NCBI GenBank assembly: GCA_949987565.1 | Contig: OX465104.1 | Coordinates: 4,927,248 to 4,991,247 of the forward strand | DNA from: Luidia sarsii | Lineage: Eukaryota; Echinodermata; Asteroidea; Paxillosida; Luidiidae | DNA length: 64,000 bases | Reading direction: 5' to 3' | Shown here: positions 47,201-55,997 of the stretch, piece by piece | Position numbering within the stretch: position 1 is the stretch's first letter | Layout of the letters: the number at the start of each line of letters is the position of its first letter | Notes under the pieces: model-generated | Told to the model about the DNA's origin: nothing | Databases searched by the model: none | Seen by the model: only the letters and a program-made list of their open reading frames with translations | Program-made: the position numbers and the translations under genes

Positions 47201-50200
47201 AAGCCTTGTACTTAAAATGAACGAAAGTAAGAAAGACGAAGCCGGAGCCTGAGTCTAAGGCCCTTTTCCAAAGCACGGCTTAGGCTCAGGCTCCGGCTTT
47301 GTCTCCATTTCTTTCATCCATTTTTAAGTACAAGGGTTGAAAATGGAAGACATTTGGCTTTGTTTTGAATGTTATACTGCGTTTTGAAAAGGAATGCAAA
47401 GTTTCGACTTCAACAAAGAACTCCAACCTGTTTCTTCAGCTTTTGAATAACGGAGACGAAGCCGGAGCCGAAGCCTAAGCCGGGGTTCGGAAAAGGGCCC
47501 AACATGGCGGCAGTGCTTTTGTTTGGTCACGTGGGTGAAAAAGGGTCTATATTAGCCTTCACTTCGTGAAGGGTCATCATATGTTACATTGCCACAGCTG
47601 TCTAGGCCTATTGCATCGATCTTCGGTGTCGTAATTTCATGGCCACATGGAAGCTGTCATTCATGGGGGCATTGCTGTGTCACATACCTACCTTGTGTAT
47701 AGACCGTTTCACCCACGTGACCAAAACACTGCCGCCACGTTGGACCGCTTTTTACGGAAAGTGTGCGCACAACCATATGGTACAACTGATGTTTACACTG
47801 TGCACTGCCATTGTAAGGCGGTCCAGCATGACGTCACGTGAAAAAGATCTATACCAAATATCACACGATAGATGTAGAGAGAGGTCCACGTGGTGCGTGC
47901 ATCCAGGATTTCCGGAAGCCTTTTGTGCATGTAGGCCTACTTGACGTCTTAATTACCACCATATAGCCTTATCAGCTACAGTTTAACTCAATAACGGCTT
48001 GTCCCACTCGAGGTACGATAGTAAATACTTTATGCTCGTCAGTGCTTTGCCAGATTACTTGCTGAACAAACTCTGCCAACGTGTGCGGGGTTCGAACCCG
48101 GTACGTCTGCTAACAGCTAGGTCGCGTCGATGACGTGTGGTGGATTTGGATCTGAATAGCGGCGGGCACCGCGTTCCATCATTATATAAATAACGTGTGA
48201 TTTTTGCGTCGAGGAAAGTAATTTATTTGGGAGCACGTACTTTCTCTCCTTCACGCAGAGATGGTTTCGACCTTACCGCACTGAATATTCAACGAGCACG
48301 TGATCAAGGACTGCCGAGCTACAACGTCATTCGGAAGGATTTTTGCAATAACAACAAAAATATAAGGAGAGATATTGAGACACCAGTTTTGGACAAATTG
48401 AAAAGTGTCTACGGGTGAGTTGACTCCTGCAATCAACTTGTTTACTCAACTCCCTAAGCATTGTCCTTTTGCATTAATTTAATAACATTTCCTTCTAGAA
48501 AATGATTATAATCGTTATGACGTCAGTAGTTAACGACGTACAGACGGCCATGCATGTTGGAATCGACGTCAGGATACCGTAATGCCATGGGGGACCCGAC
48601 TAATATCGGTTTAAATATAATTTAATAATAAAGTTTAAAGGAGCCTCATAAGAAAACAAGCTATATATTTTCATACACTGTACTTTAAAATGAAAGAAAT
48701 GAAGACAAAGGGAGCAAGAGACTCAGCCCATTCAAAAAATCCGCCAAAACGGAATTTCACGGTCAAGGTCAACACTGAGTGAATATTTTATAAATTGCTA
48801 ACCATTTCATTTCGGACCAAAGGAATCACGGCTCTCAAGCAAAAAGGTATGATTTTATTCAATATTGGTGGGTTCGACATTGTATTCACGTGATATCAGG
48901 GTAATGACGTAACTTTCAGGGCGAACTTGACGTTAATTTAAGAGTAATAACGTGAATTTAAGAGTAATTACGTCAATTTCAGGATAACGACGTCAATTTC
49001 AGGGTAACGACGTCAATTTCAGAGTAATGACGTTAATTTCAGGGCAAGGATGTATATTTCAGGGCAATGACGTCAATTTCCTGGTAATGACGTCAATGTG
49101 AGAGTAATGACGTCAATTTCAGGGCAATGGCGTTAATTTCAGGGCAATGACGTCAACTGCAGAGTAATGACGTCAATTTCAGGGCAATGGCGTCAATTTC
49201 AGGGCAATGGCGTTAATATCAGGGCAATGACGTCAAAGGCAGTAATGACGTCCATTTCCGGGCAATGACGTCAATGGGACGTTCATCGGGGTTTCTTTGA
49301 CATCCGGCCATGATGTTTTGTCTCTTCACTTTCAGAAATCAACTGAAAGACATCGACGCATTTGTTGGCTTAGTCCTGGAGACCCCACGCAACAATATCC
49401 TGGTTGGGAGAACCCTGTCTTGCATATTTGCTGACCAGTTCAGTCGTCTGAAATCCGCCGACCGATTCTTCTATTTGAACCCAGACCAATTCAATTCAGG
49501 TATGAAACAAACAAACGAACGGACAAACGAACGGACGGACGAACGAGCGGAAAGACAAACAGACAAATAACCGACCGACCAACCGACCAGAATCATTCTG
49601 CCAAGATATTGCTGTAAGATCGAATCGTTAGCTCATTTACGTTTTTAAGATTGATTTTGGTCAATTTAATTCAGTAAGCAGCTTGCATATTTCTGTATCT
49701 AACTCGACATCCTTCTTTTCATAAAATAAGGGTGCTTATGATTACGTTTGACTGAGGGACTTCAAACGGGAAAAAGTCAAATCAGTTTCAAAACTGAGAA
49801 ATTTGAAATCTATCGTTGGAATATTAGTTTCCCCATGTCTTGCGCAAGCAAGCAGCTATATCTCGCGATATTTGGGAATGTTTTATTCCATTATAGGCCC
49901 TAAGACCAATATAAAGCTTTAGAATTGTCGACCTAACGAATTAGTACAATTGAGGACAGGAATTTATTCTAATATTTTACAGTTGAAAAATTGGCAAAGA
50001 AAACTTTGACTGGACCGAGACTTGAACCTGAGCCCTCTTGATTAACGTACCAGTGCTCTTCTATCTGAGCTATCCATCCCTTAGATGGTATGGCCTCCTT
50101 AATAATATATAGTCAACTAGTCTTTGCCGGGGTGGTGGCGCCAGTCAGAAGCAATTCAACCATTAACTGCCGTATATCTCCCGGGATCGCATCCCCGCTT

Positions 50201-52478
50201 TCATTCAGATGCAAACAACGAATTGTTGTTAACCTGGCTACGGCAGCTGGTGGATCTCACAATGTTGATGCAGCTTTTGTAAACTTTTTAATTCAAGTCA
50301 AACAAAACAAAGGTAAAACTGACTGGGAACTTTTGCACAAATTGAAAAATTGGCAAAGAAAACTTTGACTGGATTTTGGGCCAATTCTCAATTTATTTTC
50401 AAAAGTTCCCAGTCAATTTTTCCTGTGTCTGTTTGACTAATAAGTTTTACAAGTGATGCACAACTGTCAACTGACTTTCATGGCTGAAATCTAGAAACCA
50501 ATGACGTTTCGATTCTACCGAGACCATTTTTTTCCTCGCAGGCAGGAAATCCCCCTTCCCATGAGAAAGATTCTTGCTAGGATTTGAAACATCGGGACTT
50601 CTTATTTCACGAACTCTTTTCATCGCAATGTCTCGTGAACCATTAATTCTAACAATAATTGTGACCCGGCACAGCATAATGAGGAATAACCCCCACTTTT
50701 GAGATTTTGAGATTTTCTAATGATGTGAAAGGGTATACCATGCTTTCAAATGATATCAAAATTATTTCCGTGTGAACTTTGTTGTAAATAGTACAAGGGG
50801 ACTTCGCTCGTTTATTTGGTACCAAACACAATATAGCAGCACCATTCTAACTCCTCGAAAGTGGCCATTCAAAAAGGCAGGAACTTTACATTTTCATGAA
50901 AATAGTACAAAACACTCCCCGAAATCCTCGTTTTTCAACATTTAGAGGCGGATACCGGAACAATCCTTTGAACATAATATCCTCCAATATATTAACTTTC
51001 CGAAAATACAAAAAAAAAAATTTTTTTTTTTTTTTATCGAATTGAGAAGATACTTTGACTTCGGGCGTTGTTTACTCGAAAGGTGTTTTGGTGGGATATT
51101 CCTCATGTCGCTGTGCCGGGTCACAATTATTACTTTCACTATTCCATGACGTAATAGCTGAAATATTGTCTTAAAACGGCACATCAATGTTTTGCTCTAC
51201 AGCTCAAATAGCTGAAATTAAGAAGGTTACAATGGCCCGTGTCATCTGCGATAATGTGAAAGATGTGACCAACATTCAGCCGTATGCCTTTGCAAAGGAC
51301 CAGCGCTTTGGAAATACGTAAGTAACCAGAAATAGCCCCGAACCCTCTCATACTGGACTGCACGCCGGGACCTCCGAATCCGGAGCTCCATTAATTGGCT
51401 TGACTATGCGACGGGGCCCTCCGAATCCGGGCACCACTATTGTTCACATTTTAAACAAAAACCCTTTTCAGCTTGGAACAAAGCAATATGAATCAGTACA
51501 AAGACCCTTTTTGATGCAATTTGCCACATGACTTGCAAGATTAGCATCAGTAATTGTGCAATTGTGGGACCTTTACTGTGAATGATCGAGGGATACCGCG
51601 CTGCCGCTGAAAGCACGCGTGAGACATGGTGTTGGCATGCCACACAGCCCAACGGTCGTCGGTCAGGCATTGGAATTCCACCCACATTCCTCACCGCAAT
51701 CTGTACGCTCGGTTGTGGCCGACCAACTCGAAGATTTGACTGCCCGGAGGCATAATTTTTTTTCGTAGGAGGGTTAGGGGCAATTTTCATGAATTATCAT
51801 AAAAAAAGGCGTGTGCATTTGTTTTTAAAGAAAATTACGATCGAAGAAGATTACGACACCCCATTTATGATAATTGCCCCTAACCCTCCCACGAAAACAA
51901 ATTACGCTGCCCGGAGTGGAGGCTGGAGTCTGCGGTCAGGGATTGATAGTACTGTACACGCCCCCACATGCATAAGTACGTTACGCTTCATTGACGACGC
52001 ACAATGGGCCTCTTTTTTCGAACGGATAATCTCTTGACAAAAGCCACAACAACGTCCGAATTGTGCCGGGTTTTACTCTCTTGTACACATAGTATACCCT
52101 TATCTATTTATTTCACGGAAATGATATTGTTCCGATTGTTTTAGCGAGATTTGAAAATGATGCCTTGTTCAAAATCCCCGTATGGCGGTCATCGGCGCTG
52201 AAAAACCCCTAGGCTCTCGCCGCGAAGTGCTTTTGTAACTGCATGAACCAATACGTCTTCAGTAAAAAATTGGAAGGGAGATAGAGATGGCGATTCCGTT
52301 ATTTATCGAGTCATTCGGATTCTATTTTGTTTCTCTTGCTAGCGTTCACGAAACCTTCACCATGTTGAGCAACAGTGGATCGTGGCCGTCTGATAGCTTG
52401 CTCGAAGGTCTCAACAACGAACGGAGGCCTTGTTCCGGATCTTTCATTCCCCAGCTGGATGTGTCCCAATTCGTCTAA
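33527..52478 (+). CDS. Secreted animal heme peroxidase, complete (ovoperoxidase/myeloperoxidase type)
   Basis: Eleven exons (33527-33534, 35103-35242, 36087-36204, 41548-41738, 42863-43036, 44991-45215, 46200-46860, 48259-48414, 49336-49499, 51203-51317, 52343-52478) sum to 2088 nt, 695 residues, no phase break. Residues 1-16 (MIRFLLLGVLVSVAVS) form a signal peptide, so the enzyme should act outside the cell or in granules. Superfamily landmarks: RTIDGSCNN start, distal Gln197/Asp200/His201 (GQVTDHD), calcium-loop TSYLDAS, catalytic Arg344 and heme-linking Glu345 (LREHNRIA), proximal His428 (FRFGHT), and NIQRARDQGLPSYN near 515. These enzymes use hydrogen peroxide to oxidise halides or tyrosines. 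No LRR, Ig or membrane domain is present, so it is not peroxidasin or thyroid peroxidase proper. The precise subfamily is undecided. Confidence 0.95.
33735..33993. mobile_element. Inverted-repeat element in peroxidase intron 1
   Basis: AAGCCGCGTTTCCACTGGAC at the left and GTCCAGTGGAAACGCAGCTT at the right, with internal AACCGAGACGATGGTTAA repeats. Confidence 0.8.
33995..34165. mobile_element. Family B hairpin copy
   Basis: GGTTTGCGGTAACC...CGGTGTTACCGCAAACC inverted ends with GGTTCTTTTCAGAACCACAC (histone-like stem-loop) in between. Preceded by TTGAAGGTTTTCACAGTGAG as at 43061. Confidence 0.7.
34501..34671. mobile_element. Miniature Penelope hairpin with 12-bp duplication
   Basis: Inverted arms around a GCAGAGCACTCTGC centre, extension on the right. 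CTCTTTTCATAT flanks at 34489-34500 and 34672-34683. In peroxidase intron 1. Confidence 0.93.
34717..34960 (+). mobile_element. Penelope-like 3' fragment
   Basis: 3' UTR (CCACACTTCTCTCTTTGATC...) through CTTTGAGAAAGGTCCTGCTA and AGACCCACTAAAG; 5' truncated. Confidence 0.8.
35103..35242 (+). CDS. Peroxidase exon 2
   Basis: Rest of the signal peptide and an acidic propeptide (DLFQDAEDIRAVGNMEDLLF). The donor GTAAAA is followed by a 27-A run. Confidence 0.88.
35641..35835 (+). repeat. Tandem array of the Penelope end core, five 40-bp units
   Basis: GTCATTCTGCCTTTGAGAAA followed by GGTCCTGCTAGGATCGAAAG, repeated five times at exact 40-bp spacing with few changes. In peroxidase intron 2. Confidence 0.95.
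36087..36204 (+). CDS. Peroxidase exon 3
   Basis: Propeptide helix: NAVLNQFNSVKHSP and LEMYLRELEDAEQQV. Acceptor TGTAG, donor GTAAGT. Confidence 0.88.
36240..36335 (+). mobile_element. Penelope terminal fragment
   Basis: CAAGGATCGAAACGTCGGGC, CTCTAACTTTTGAG and the CATTTTAGTCAGTGAGCAG end. Confidence 0.7.
36476..36950. mobile_element. Inverted-repeat element with GTGAAA-rich ends
   Basis: GAAAATGGGGTGAAAATGTC at the left; its diverged complement GACATTGTCAACCCGTTTTC at the right. A second, inverted copy is at 62775-63245. In peroxidase intron 3. Confidence 0.75.
39293..39556. mobile_element. 264-bp inverted-repeat element
   Basis: Long terminal inverted repeats of about 68 bp beginning TGGACCTTTCCCATGAAATA and containing GCGCATGCGC and TTGGTGGGCAA. 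Inserted immediately beside the LINE remnant. Confidence 0.85.
39565..40180 (+). pseudogene. LINE ORF2 C-terminal fragment
   Basis: About 195 codons in frame, 5' truncated, ending at TGA 40150-40152. MPIRTKILEACVRPRLAYAT and RRMIKDGFRRK are typical of the region downstream of the reverse transcriptase in non-LTR elements. A short ACTGT repeat tail (40160-40177) follows. The longer frame from 39331 begins inside the neighbouring DNA element, so its first 75 codons are not LINE. Confidence 0.75.
40187..40443. mobile_element. Inverted-repeat element (GTGACCCGGCAC family), short copy
   Basis: GTAACCCAGCACAACGACATG at the left and CGATGCCGGGTCAC at the right. Shares TGATATCATTTGAAAGC and CTCAAAAGTGGGGTTATTCC with 50661-51124. 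Confidence 0.8.
40860..41490. repeat. Pentanucleotide array (ATGAG)n in peroxidase intron 3
   Basis: About 126 units, mostly ATGAG with blocks of ACGAA and ATGAA at the left. Read on the minus strand it opens a 254-codon Ser-His-Leu-Ile frame, which is an artefact. Confidence 0.97.
41548..41738 (+). CDS. Peroxidase exon 4
   Basis: HEEIARRISKIKEIL, then FRTIDGSCNN, the usual beginning of the mature catalytic domain. The exon starts 58 bp after a long pentanucleotide array. Confidence 0.92.
41820..42063 (+). pseudogene. LINE ORF2 C-terminal remnant with internal stop
   Basis: GDQAFSYAAPYLWK, then a stop, then LTEHVRNATSLDRFKTLLKT, which is the classic LINE C-terminal block. In peroxidase intron 4. 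Confidence 0.7.
42178..42339. mobile_element. Miniature Penelope hairpin with 12-bp duplication
   Basis: AAGGTGATATACAAAAATG extension, arms GTGGGCCTGACGTTTCGATC and the complement, ending AAATTTTAAG. TCTAGTGGTTTT (42166-42177) and TCTTGTGGTTTT (42340-42351) flank it. Confidence 0.92.
42863..43036 (+). CDS. Peroxidase exon 5 (distal histidine)
   Basis: LPNARDVSNAVFG and MHFGQVTDHDLV. The Gln, Asp and His of this motif form the distal heme pocket and one heme ester link. Confidence 0.95.
43085..44012. mobile_element. Family B long hairpin, interrupted by a DNA element
   Basis: Left arm GCAGAAGGAGTATAGGTTTG and CTTGCGATGACACCATGCAG; right arm CGGTATCACCGCAAACCTAC. GGTTCT-type stem-loops on both sides and about 330 bp in between. 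Split by the 43118-43527 element. In peroxidase intron 5. Confidence 0.75.
43118..43527. mobile_element. hAT-like inverted-repeat element
   Basis: Ends CATAGAGAGCTCTATAAATA and TTTATAGAGCTCCATG with GAGTGCGCACTC just inside. A second copy in the other orientation is at 55107-55527. Flanking TTTGCGG/CTTGCGA is a possible decayed 8-bp duplication. Confidence 0.8.
44021..44990. other. Remainder of peroxidase intron 5
   Basis: Unique-looking non-coding DNA; no repeat or exon recognised. Confidence 0.4.
44991..45215 (+). CDS. Peroxidase exon 6 (calcium loop)
   Basis: CxxC at the start (VCENCADGAECFPI), RSES, then QHVNSVTSYLDASFVYGSED, the calcium-binding loop of the superfamily. Confidence 0.95.
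45315..45450. mobile_element. Family B hairpin copy
   Basis: ACGGTGACACCAGATTATAG...CATGGCGTCACCACAACC inverted ends, with GGCTCTTTTCAGAGC, nearly identical to the canonical histone 3' stem-loop. In peroxidase intron 6. Confidence 0.65.
46200..46860 (+). CDS. Peroxidase exon 7 (catalytic Arg, proximal His)
   Basis: 661 nt, the largest exon. AGDGRAAEQPGLTSLHTMFL then REHNRIA, EWQHIVYNEFLP and FAAAAFRFGHTLVPF. Contains an unbroken antisense frame of 253 codons, which is a shadow. Confidence 0.97.
46973..47500. mobile_element. Inverted pair of GGCCCTTTTCCAAAAC-family elements
   Basis: Two copies (about 46973-47260 and 47261-47500) face each other: CTGAAAACACAGGTTGGAAT near 47029 versus ACTCCAACCTG near 47431. 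Together they make a 530-bp imperfect palindrome in peroxidase intron 7. Confidence 0.8.
47501..47746. mobile_element. Inverted-repeat element
   Basis: AACATGGCGGCAGTGCTTTT and GGTCACGTGGGTGAAA at the left; TTTCACCCACGTGACC and ACACTGCCGCCACGTT at the right. Confidence 0.75.
48005..48200 (-). mobile_element. SINE S2 copy
   Basis: CAGTGCTTTGCCAGATTACTT, then CGGGGTTCGAACCCGGTACG as B-box region; diverged head. In peroxidase intron 7, ending just before exon 8. Confidence 0.6.
48259..48414 (+). CDS. Peroxidase exon 8
   Basis: FDLTALNIQRARDQGLPSYN. The family usually has NIQRGRDHG, so Gly-to-Ala and His-to-Gln changes are seen here; the structural Asn and both Arg are kept. Confidence 0.94.
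48900..49275. repeat. 20-bp minisatellite rich in TGACGTCA
   Basis: About 18 units of AATGACGTCAATTTCAGGGC at strict 20-bp spacing in peroxidase intron 8. Seven units carry the perfect CREB/ATF palindrome TGACGTCA; others have ACGACGTCA or TGGCGTCA. Ends about 60 bp before exon 9. Confidence 0.92.
49336..49499 (+). CDS. Peroxidase exon 9
   Basis: IDAFVGLVLETP and ILVGRTLSCIFADQFSRLKS then DRFFYLN, the conserved C-terminal core. Confidence 0.95.
49985..50370 (-). mobile_element. SINE S1 copy
   Basis: Head on minus strand (GGGATGGATAGCTCAGATAG), GACTGGACCGAGACTTGAACC, and the body with TGCCGTATATCTCCCGGGAT. In peroxidase intron 9. Confidence 0.78.
50661..51124. mobile_element. Inverted-repeat element (GTGACCCGGCAC family), long copy
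   Basis: GTGACCCGGCACAGCATAATG and CATGTCGCTGTGCCGGGTCAC are terminal inverted repeats; the next inner bases AGGAATAACCCCCAC/GTGGGATATTCCT also pair. In peroxidase intron 9. Confidence 0.85.
51203..51317 (+). CDS. Peroxidase exon 10
   Basis: QIAEIKKVTMARVICDNVKD then IQPYAF, a standard peroxidase block. Confidence 0.95.
51520..52215 (-). mobile_element. Dispersed repeat R (interrupted copy)
   Basis: Shared in inverted orientation with 63480-64000: GCATTGGAATTCC, CGGTTGTGGCCGACCAACTC, GACAAAAGCCACAACAACGT and CCGTATGGCGGTCATCGGCG. Interrupted by 51750-51907. In peroxidase intron 10. No coding motif recognised. Confidence 0.8.
51750..51907. mobile_element. 158-bp Mutator-like element with 9-bp duplication and empty site
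   Basis: Terminal inverted repeats GCATAATTTTTTTTCGTAGG / GCGTAATTTGTTTTCGTGGG (right end read in complement), continuing AGGGTTAGGGGCAATT. TGCCCGGAG flanks at 51741-51749 and 51908-51916. The related repeat at 63773-63781 has a single TGCCTGGAG. Confidence 0.92.
52343..52478 (+). CDS. Peroxidase exon 11 (stop)
   Basis: C-terminal CSGSFIPQLDVSQFV before TAA, matching the family ending with Cys and IP.LDLS. ATTAAA near 52755 is a possible polyadenylation signal. Confidence 0.9.
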
Positions 52479-52837
52479 ACGATGACGTCATGACGACAAG
52501 GTCACAGTGAAAACCGTTTATGAACTTTACATTGGATCAGACTTCTCTTTATTCCATTAATATTTATTCTGGTTGAGGGTTTTCAAGGAAAGCATGATAA
52601 CGGTTGTAATATTTGAGGACTTTAGTAAGGTTTAGTTATTTTCCTCAATATATTTATTAGTTTGATTGAGAGAGTGAAAAGTTGAATATGAATTAGAAAA
52701 TTACGTCAAAAACTTGTAAAAATGTGATTTTTTTTTCCAAGATGTGTTCACAAACATTAAACGAGTGAGACACAATTCAATCGGATTTCCAAGGCCAAAG
52801 GCCGAACAATTTTGATTTCCATCAATTTTTTTCAAAG

Positions 52838-53045
52838 AGGTTTTGCCCTTACTCGACGTGGTAAACACTGAATGCTCAGTGCTTTGCCCGGTGCCTGATA
52901 AAAATATTTCAGGCAGCTCGGGCGGGATTCGAACCCGCGACTCCCGAATTCTAGTACGGACGTCTTAAGTTTACCACGTCGAGTAAGGGCAAAACCTCTT
53001 AGAATTACATTCTCCTCGACGCAAACAACATGTTATATCTATGAT
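52838..53045 (-). mobile_element. SINE S2 copy with foldback ends
   Basis: Head GGGATTCGAACCCGCGACTC on the displayed strand. AGAGGTTTTGCCCTTACTCG at the left is complementary to CGAGTAAGGGCAAAACCTCT at the right, so the tail is present twice in opposite directions. Confidence 0.72.
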
Positions 53046-53897
53046 CATTTTTTTGGAAATTTCTTTTTTTTGGGGGGGGGAATGAGCTGACTTTTCTCGC
53101 GGCTAAATTTACGGTAAACGAAAAAAAAAAAGTTCAACGCACATGAAAGCACTAGATTTAATTCCAAATCACCTTTTAAGCGAATTTCTATTTATTTCTA
53201 AATTTGGTGTACCTTTACCATATATTTTCGGATATCTTATGGCATTATTAATCCGGTTCTATTGGCCTTCTCAATTATCTCCGATGGGCTTTACTTTCGA
53301 GGTGAAAGCGTTTCCCTTATATTTCGACCTACGAATACAAAATGAAAGTTCATAACTACGAGTCGATATTAAACATCCTAACTCCTGATAATTGCATGAA
53401 CATTTTGCGTCGTGATTTGTTATTATTTAGTCCTCTTGGTTTCTCAGGCAACGTTTTGTTACCAGTCTCTCATAGATCGTTTGCACCAACAGCCATCTTT
53501 GGGGCCTTCTAGTGTTATTTAAATGCAGTGACAATGCAGGTACAAAGAGTGCACTCTTGCCTATCCAAGAGGAACAGAGACTAGGACCCAAAGATGGCCA
53601 CCGGTGCAACCGATCTATAGCAATATGTCTCTGACATGTGTCGTATATATGTCTTATGTCTTAGATCTATCATCTGGTTACCACAGTCAATCGAAAGATA
53701 GTCTTTCCTTGAATAAGAACCAAATAAACAAAAAATCACCTGATCGACAAAACAAGATACATTTATCATGACTTGTACATGGCTACTTTGATCCCTTTTC
53801 ACGATCTAAGGTAAAGTGAAATATCCAAATGTACACAACTTTCTTTGGCACTGAGTATAAACTCTCGAATGTATTTATCTTTTACCAAAATTACCAA

Positions 53898-54018
53898 AAT
53901 GCAAATCTCAAAATTTAGTGGGCCTGACGTTTCGATCCTAGCAGGACCTTTCTCAAAGGCAGAGTGCCTTTGAGAAAGGTCCTGCTAGGATCGAAACGTC
54001 AGGCCCACTAAATTTTGA
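53898..54018. mobile_element. Miniature Penelope hairpin
   Basis: AATGCAAATCTCAAAATTTA then GTGGGCCTGACGTTTCGATC and its complement around AAAGGCAGAGTGCCTTT. The extension is truncated, and no clear duplication was found. Confidence 0.85.
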
Positions 54019-54094
54019 AGAACAAAAATATGATCAACGTTCCCTTCATTTTAAGTATAGTCCTATATCCATCTTTGACAATCTCCCTTTTTAT

Positions 54095-54290
54095 TATCTG
54101 GCTACTACCTTACCCCTACCCTACCCCCTACCCTTCCCTTTGATCCCATCCTACCAGCTATTCTCTTTGTCCTCTGTCTGTCATCCGTGTCCCTGTTGCT
54201 CTCCCCTTCCTATTTGGTTTTGTCCTCGCCACTCTGCCTTTGAGAAAACTCCTGCTAGGATCAAAACGTCAGACCCTCCAAATTTCCATC
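54095..54290 (+). mobile_element. Penelope-like 3' fragment
   Basis: CTACCCTACCCCCTACCCTT, CCTTTGATCCC and the CTGCCTTTGAGAAAACTCCT end. Confidence 0.75.
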
Positions 54291-54589
54291 TCCATAAAAC
54301 TTCCAAGGTTGAAGTCCCACGGTTGAAAAGTCGGCTGTAACGTCAAGGAGCAACCTGATAGGTCCACCACTGCTGAACTTGACTCCTGACGTCATTACGA
54401 TGTCATCATAATGTCACGTCAGGTGATGGCGATGTCCCCCTCAATGTAATGATGGCGTCGCACTGATGCCCCCATGTAACTATGACAACACAATCATGTT
54501 GATCTGAAGATGATACTAAGATGAGGCCATGATGTCATGAATATTATTATGAGGTCATAATTCCTTCACGTTGATATCACAATGATTTC

Positions 54590-54940
54590 ATGAATTTTTA
54601 TTCATGAAAGATAGCCAAACACATAGCATAATAAGGCCGCTCGAGGTGATAGCTACAGGAAAAATAGAAGAGGAATAGACAGCAGACAGAGTCAAAGGGA
54701 ACGAAGGTATCCATTCACGTTCCTCTTGAACAGATGCAGTTTGTACGAAGATGGAAAACAGGATGTAGGTAGAGAGTTCCAAAGAGTAGCAGTACGGGGG
54801 AAGAAGCTACTGGAACGTTTCACAGTACTGCACTTCGGAACAGAAGCAGTAAAAGGGTTGCTAAGTTGTAGCAAAGCGTGTGCTGCGAGCGAAGGAGCGC
54901 ACAGTAGGGACAACGGACGAAAGACCCTCTGCACATCTAT
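54590..54940 (-). pseudogene. LINE ORF2 C-terminal remnant
   Basis: SSSFFPRTATLWNSLPTSCF then YKLHLFKRNVNGYLRSL, the signature end of CR1/RTE-like LINEs, followed by a frame shift and non-coding 3' sequence ending at ATGAATAAAAATTCATG. Confidence 0.75.
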
Positions 54941-55106
54941 ATACCATGGAAGTACCTGTAGAAGCGGAGGCTCAGGGAAGAGACAGATCGTCTGACAGAG
55001 AGTGGTTCAAGACAGGATGCCGAGTCATGTCCTATCAGATCAATGGTGATGGCGCGTTCATGTCCCGATGGTGTTGACTGTTGACGTCAGGACGATGTCA
55101 TTACAG

Positions 55107-55527
55107 CATAGAGCTCTATAAAAAAGCTAGAGTGCGCACTCATCGCGTGACGCGTGCCGACATGGGGACTGCGACGCCATTACCAAAGAGGTGCTGAAAT
55201 GCATGGATCTCTATGGGGAAAACCACGTCAAACTAATCCCAATTTTTACAAAAGAAAGTAGGACATCAAAATTCGACAACCCCTTCAGGTATTGATGGCC
55301 TTTCCTTTCATTACTAAAAACCATTTCTATAACATCTTAGTTTCTGCATTCACAACCTTTCGGCTATACCTTTCCCCATTAATATTACGCGCGATTGCTA
55401 CTGACATCCGGGCACTTCGAGCTGAAATTGCCCTCTTTGGTAATGGCGGATGCGTGTCCGTGTCAGCACACGTTCGTTCCGCTCGTTGATAGGGGAGTGC
55501 GCACTCTAGTCTATTAAAGCTCTATGT
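55107..55527. mobile_element. hAT-like inverted-repeat element, second copy
   Basis: CATAGAGCTCTATAAAAAAG and GAGTGCGCACTC at the left; GAGTGCGCACTCTAGTCTAT and AGCTCTATG at the right. Inverted relative to 43118-43527. Confidence 0.82.
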
Positions 55528-55792
55528 AATAGAACCACTGCTGATCCTTGAGAGGGCAGGATAAGGTTGCCTTTCTAATCACTCCACGGAACAAACTGTT
55601 TCACGCTATGGCGCACAACAACAATTAGACATTGCAAATGTACAACAAAATACCACCTTCTGTTGACCACAAGTTGACACAAGATACCAGACCACTCCAA
55701 CTGTGGAGTACTGTTGGGCAATTCATCAGGATATAATGGTTGGAAGGAGAAGTCCTGATGACTTGCCCTATGCAATTTTGCATCACGGATAT

Positions 55793-55997
55793 CTACATCC
55801 ATGCCTCCCAGCCTGCGTACATTCTGCCCAGGATGTTGGGGTCCACAGCTTGGTCGATCAGGCAGGCAACTTGCGTCTCCACGCTCAGGCCGGACGCGGA
55901 CGAGGAGGCGCGGACGTTGAGAGTACGCTCACCCCTCACCACATCTTGGAAGGCCCTGAAGGCGGGATTCCCCTTGTGTCCGAGAGTGAGCTCTCGT
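55793..55997 (-). CDS. PRKDC: PRKDC FATC exon (stop)
   Basis: [33 protein letters not shown] and the terminal WEAWM before TAG. Confidence 0.97.

Larger units (their letters stand above)
52479..55792. other. Intergenic region between convergent peroxidase and PRKDC genes
   Basis: No exons. Holds SINE S2 (52838-53045), a Penelope hairpin (53898-54018), a Penelope 3' fragment (54095-54290), a LINE remnant (54590-54940) and the hAT-like element (55107-55527). 53050-53890 looks unique. Confidence 0.6.
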
